A stretch of DNA of 7,389 bases from an archaeon. Its GTDB lineage: Archaea; Nanobdellota; Nanobdellia; Woesearchaeales; ARS49. Numbering within the stretch: position 1 is the stretch's first letter; every line of letters begins with the position of its first letter. Positions 6,122 to 7,389 of this stretch are shown here, one piece after another. The stretch lies in the NCBI GenBank assembly GCA_016213425.1, contig JACRAI010000028.1, positions 1-7,389 of the forward strand, written 5' to 3'. The notes beneath the pieces are model-generated. The model searched no databases. It worked only from the letters and a program-made list of their open reading frames with translations, and was not told the DNA's origin. The translations under genes were made by a program, and so were the position numbers.

Positions 6122-6129
6122 GTTTATAA
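6122..6129 (+). promoter_or_regulatory. TATA box of tRNA-His
   Basis: TTTATAAA, whose centre lies about 30 bases before the first base of the tRNA, the expected archaeal distance. The tRNA therefore has its own promoter. Confidence 0.65.
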
Positions 6130-6154
6130 AAAAACTTCAAATGTTTGTTCTTGT

Positions 6155-6227
6155 GGCGATAGTGGTGAAATGGTTATCATGGAGGCCTGTGGAGCCTCAG
6201 TCGGGGGTTCGATTCCCCCCTATCGCT
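6155..6227 (+). tRNA. tRNA-His (anticodon GTG)
   Basis: A full cloverleaf can be drawn. The acceptor stem is GCGATAG (6156-6162) with CTATCGC (6220-6226), seven Watson-Crick pairs. The D stem is GTGA with TCAT and the loop keeps GG. The anticodon stem GAGGC/GCCTC carries the loop CTGTGGA, with anticodon GTG at 6189-6191. The T arm is GGGGG-TTCGATT-CCCCC. There is no intron and CCA is not encoded. The base before G1 is G (6155), the extra G-1 that marks histidine tRNAs. The discriminator base is T (6227) where archaeal tRNA-His normally has C73, so the end pair would be G-U instead of G-C. Four T's (6227-6230) could end transcription. Isotype and structure are clear. Confidence 0.93.
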
Positions 6228-6230
6228 TTT

Positions 6231-6347
6231 AGCAGTTGGTCAAATTCGGCGGGATTTTAAGGGAATGAGAACTTAAAGGAAACAATGCTTGCCAAACAAC
6301 CTTGATGCTGGGTCAAAGGCGCACTTGTTGCCAATGGTTAGCCCTCG
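6231..6347 (+). other. GC-richer non-coding block with nested hairpins between tRNA-His and the integrase
   Basis: This stretch is clearly less AT-rich than its surroundings and has no credible gene. It can fold into two units. The first is TTTTAAG (6255-6261) with CTTAAAG (6272-6278), closing a 10-base loop. The second is nested: GCTTGCC (6287-6293) with GGTTAGC (6336-6342) as an imperfect outer stem, AACAA (6295-6299) with TTGTT (6325-6329), and CCTTGA (6300-6305) with TCAAAGG (6313-6319, one bulged A) at the tip. Short direct repeats also occur: GGTCAAA at 6238 and 6311, TTGCCAA at 6289 and 6328. It may be a structured small RNA read through from the tRNA promoter, or recombination-site sequence for the adjacent integrase. 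I do not recognise a known RNA family and see no box C/D pair. Confidence 0.4.
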
Positions 6348-6355
6348 TTTATAAA
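6348..6355 (+). promoter_or_regulatory. TATA box of the integrase gene
   Basis: TTTATAAA predicts a transcription start near 6378, about 20 bases before the ATG at 6398. That leaves just enough leader for the AAGGAGGT ribosome site at 6385-6392. Confidence 0.6.
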
Positions 6356-6397
6356 TGTAGAAAACTATTATTTCTTGAAATCTTAAGGAGGTAAAAA

Positions 6398-7389
6398 ATG
6401 AAAGAAGATCTACATAGATATAAAGAAAAAATAGAAATGGCGCGAATGGGGCTATTGAATGATCCGAAAGTCAGCCCTAAAAACAAAGAATTAATAACAA
6501 AATTTGAAAAGCAAATATTGCTAGAAGGGCTTAGTGATGCTAGAATTTGTAAGTATTTCTACATTCTGAAAATGATCGCTAAAAAGATTGAAAAAGATTT
6601 TGATCAACTTAAGAGGGAAGATATTGAAGATTTTATTCTTAAGCTTCACGCAAGCAGCTTAAGTATATGGACAAAGCAGAGCTATAAAGAAATGCTCAGA
6701 CGATTTTTTCAATGGCTAAAAAATTGTGATAGAAGAACCTACCCTGAAGAAGTAAGCTGGATAAGTACAAGAGTTGATAAAAAACACAAAAATATGCCTA
6801 ATGAAGGAGACTTGCTTAATGAGGAAGATGTCAAATCAATGATTGAACACTGCAAAAATCTAAGAGATAGGGCTTTTCTATCTGTGTTATGGGAAAGTGG
6901 TGCAAGAGTTGGAGAAGTGGGCACTTTACGGATAAAAGATATATTTTTTGATAAGTACGGGGCTCAAATATATCTTGACGGAAAAACAGGACCAAGAAAA
7001 ATACGTTTAATAAGCTCAGTACCTCACTTATCTCAATGGTTAAGTGTACACGAAGCAAAAAATGATAGAGATTCAAGAGTGTGGGTGTGCTTAGTGAATG
7101 GAGGCATCGAGCCTATAACATATACGACGATAAGAAAAATGCTGAAGAAAATTTCTAAACGAGCAGGAATTAAGAAAAGAGTTAATCCACACAGTTTCAG
7201 GCACGCCAGAGCAACTTATCTTGCAAATCATTTAACTGAATTTCAAATGAATCAATACTTTGGATGGGTTCAAGGAAGCGGTATGCCCAGTACTTACGTG
7301 CACTTAACAGGAAAAAATACAGATGACGCCCTTTTAAGGCTCAACGGAGTTATTAAAATTGAAGATAAAAAACCAAGTCTTTTGCAACC
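6398..7389 (+). CDS. Tyrosine recombinase / archaeal integrase, partial (C-terminus off the right edge)
   Basis: 330 complete codons are present with no stop, so the gene continues beyond the window. Residues about 30-110 form the SAM-like core-binding domain (ITKFEKQILLEGLSDARI onward, ending RRFFQWLK). Residues about 140-305 form the catalytic domain with every active residue in order: R170 in ESGARVGEV, K196 in LDGKTGPRK, H265 and R268 in NPHSFRHAR, W290 in YFGWVQGSG, and the nucleophile Y300 in STYVHLTG. It cuts and rejoins DNA through a 3'-phosphotyrosine link. The tail after residue 310 (ALLRLNGVIKIEDKKP) resembles archaeal integrases that go on to a zinc ribbon, which would lie just outside the window; that is inference. 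The start at 6398 has AAGGAGGT 6 bases upstream. Its place 171 bases after tRNA-His suggests an integrase acting at that tRNA. A chromosomal XerA-type resolvase is less likely given the length and tail. Confidence 0.92.
   Translation, partial: MKEDLHRYKEKIEMARMGLLNDPKVSPKNKELITKFEKQILLEGLSDARICKYFYILKMIAKKIEKDFDQLKREDIEDFILKLHASSLSIWTKQSYKEMLRRFFQWLKNCDRRTYPEEVSWISTRVDKKHKNMPNEGDLLNEEDVKSMIEHCKNLRDRAFLSVLWESGARVGEVGTLRIKDIFFDKYGAQIYLDGKTGPRKIRLISSVPHLSQWLSVHEAKNDRDSRVWVCLVNGGIEPITYTTIRKMLKKISKRAGIKKRVNPHSFRHARATYLANHLTEFQMNQYFGWVQGSGMPSTYVHLTGKNTDDALLRLNGVIKIEDKKPSLLQ

Noticed and set aside
6231..6347. Box C/D guide RNA or a short protein-coding gene
   Set aside because: No C-box/D-box pair at suitable spacing was found. 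The open frames lack a start with a ribosome site and have no recognisable content.
6739..7076. Two minus-strand frames opposite the integrase gene
   Set aside because: They overlap each other and are antisense to a coding region with a complete set of catalytic residues.
1..7389. CRISPR array, insertion-sequence ends or long repeats
   Set aside because: No regularly spaced repeats, no transposase and no terminal inverted repeats were seen; no second copy of the tRNA-His 3' end was found in the window.

Overview
The window looks archaeal, probably from an AT-rich, uncultured lineage of the DPANN type. The archaeal call rests on TATA boxes of the TTTAAATA or TTTATAAA form at four places. Each sits about 25 to 30 bases ahead of a start codon or the tRNA, and two have a purine-rich BRE-like stretch in front. 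One gene appears leaderless, there is a winged-HTH/minimal-nucleotidyltransferase fusion of a kind common in archaea, and the integrase is of the archaeal type. Shine-Dalgarno sites (GGAGG, GAGGT) are also used. The lineage below 'archaeon' is inference.

Left part, minus strand (5268 down to 1, running off the left edge): one tightly packed operon of five genes. In order of transcription these are a small HExxH metalloprotease-like protein, a SAM-dependent (DUF3419/BtaA-like) transferase, a 616-residue protein of unknown family, a 528-residue protein-kinase-like/SelO-like protein, and an isochorismatase-family cysteine hydrolase cut by the window edge. All four junctions are the same 4-base ATGA stop/start overlap, so the proteins are almost certainly made together. 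I do not recognise this set as a known pathway. The mix of a peptidase, a SAM enzyme, a kinase-fold enzyme and a small-molecule hydrolase suggests synthesis or modification of a peptide or small molecule, or a conflict/defence role. It is the best candidate here for an undescribed system.

Middle (5214-6038): a compact divergent promoter region holds a TATA box in each direction. Between or over them lie a perfect 16-bp palindrome and an 11-bp-arm inverted repeat that reaches from the TATA box into the start codon of the plus-strand gene. That gene is a winged-HTH plus nucleotidyltransferase (MNT) protein, probably an autoregulator. An overlapping small reading frame follows it with a strong ribosome-binding site and looks frameshifted.

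Right part, plus strand (6034-7389): an orphan TATA box with a possible short RNA, then tRNA-His(GTG) with its own TATA box. Next comes a roughly 115-base GC-richer, hairpin-forming non-coding block, then a tyrosine recombinase/integrase gene that runs off the right edge. A tRNA followed directly by an integrase suggests the edge of an integrated element, but no second attachment site is visible in the window.
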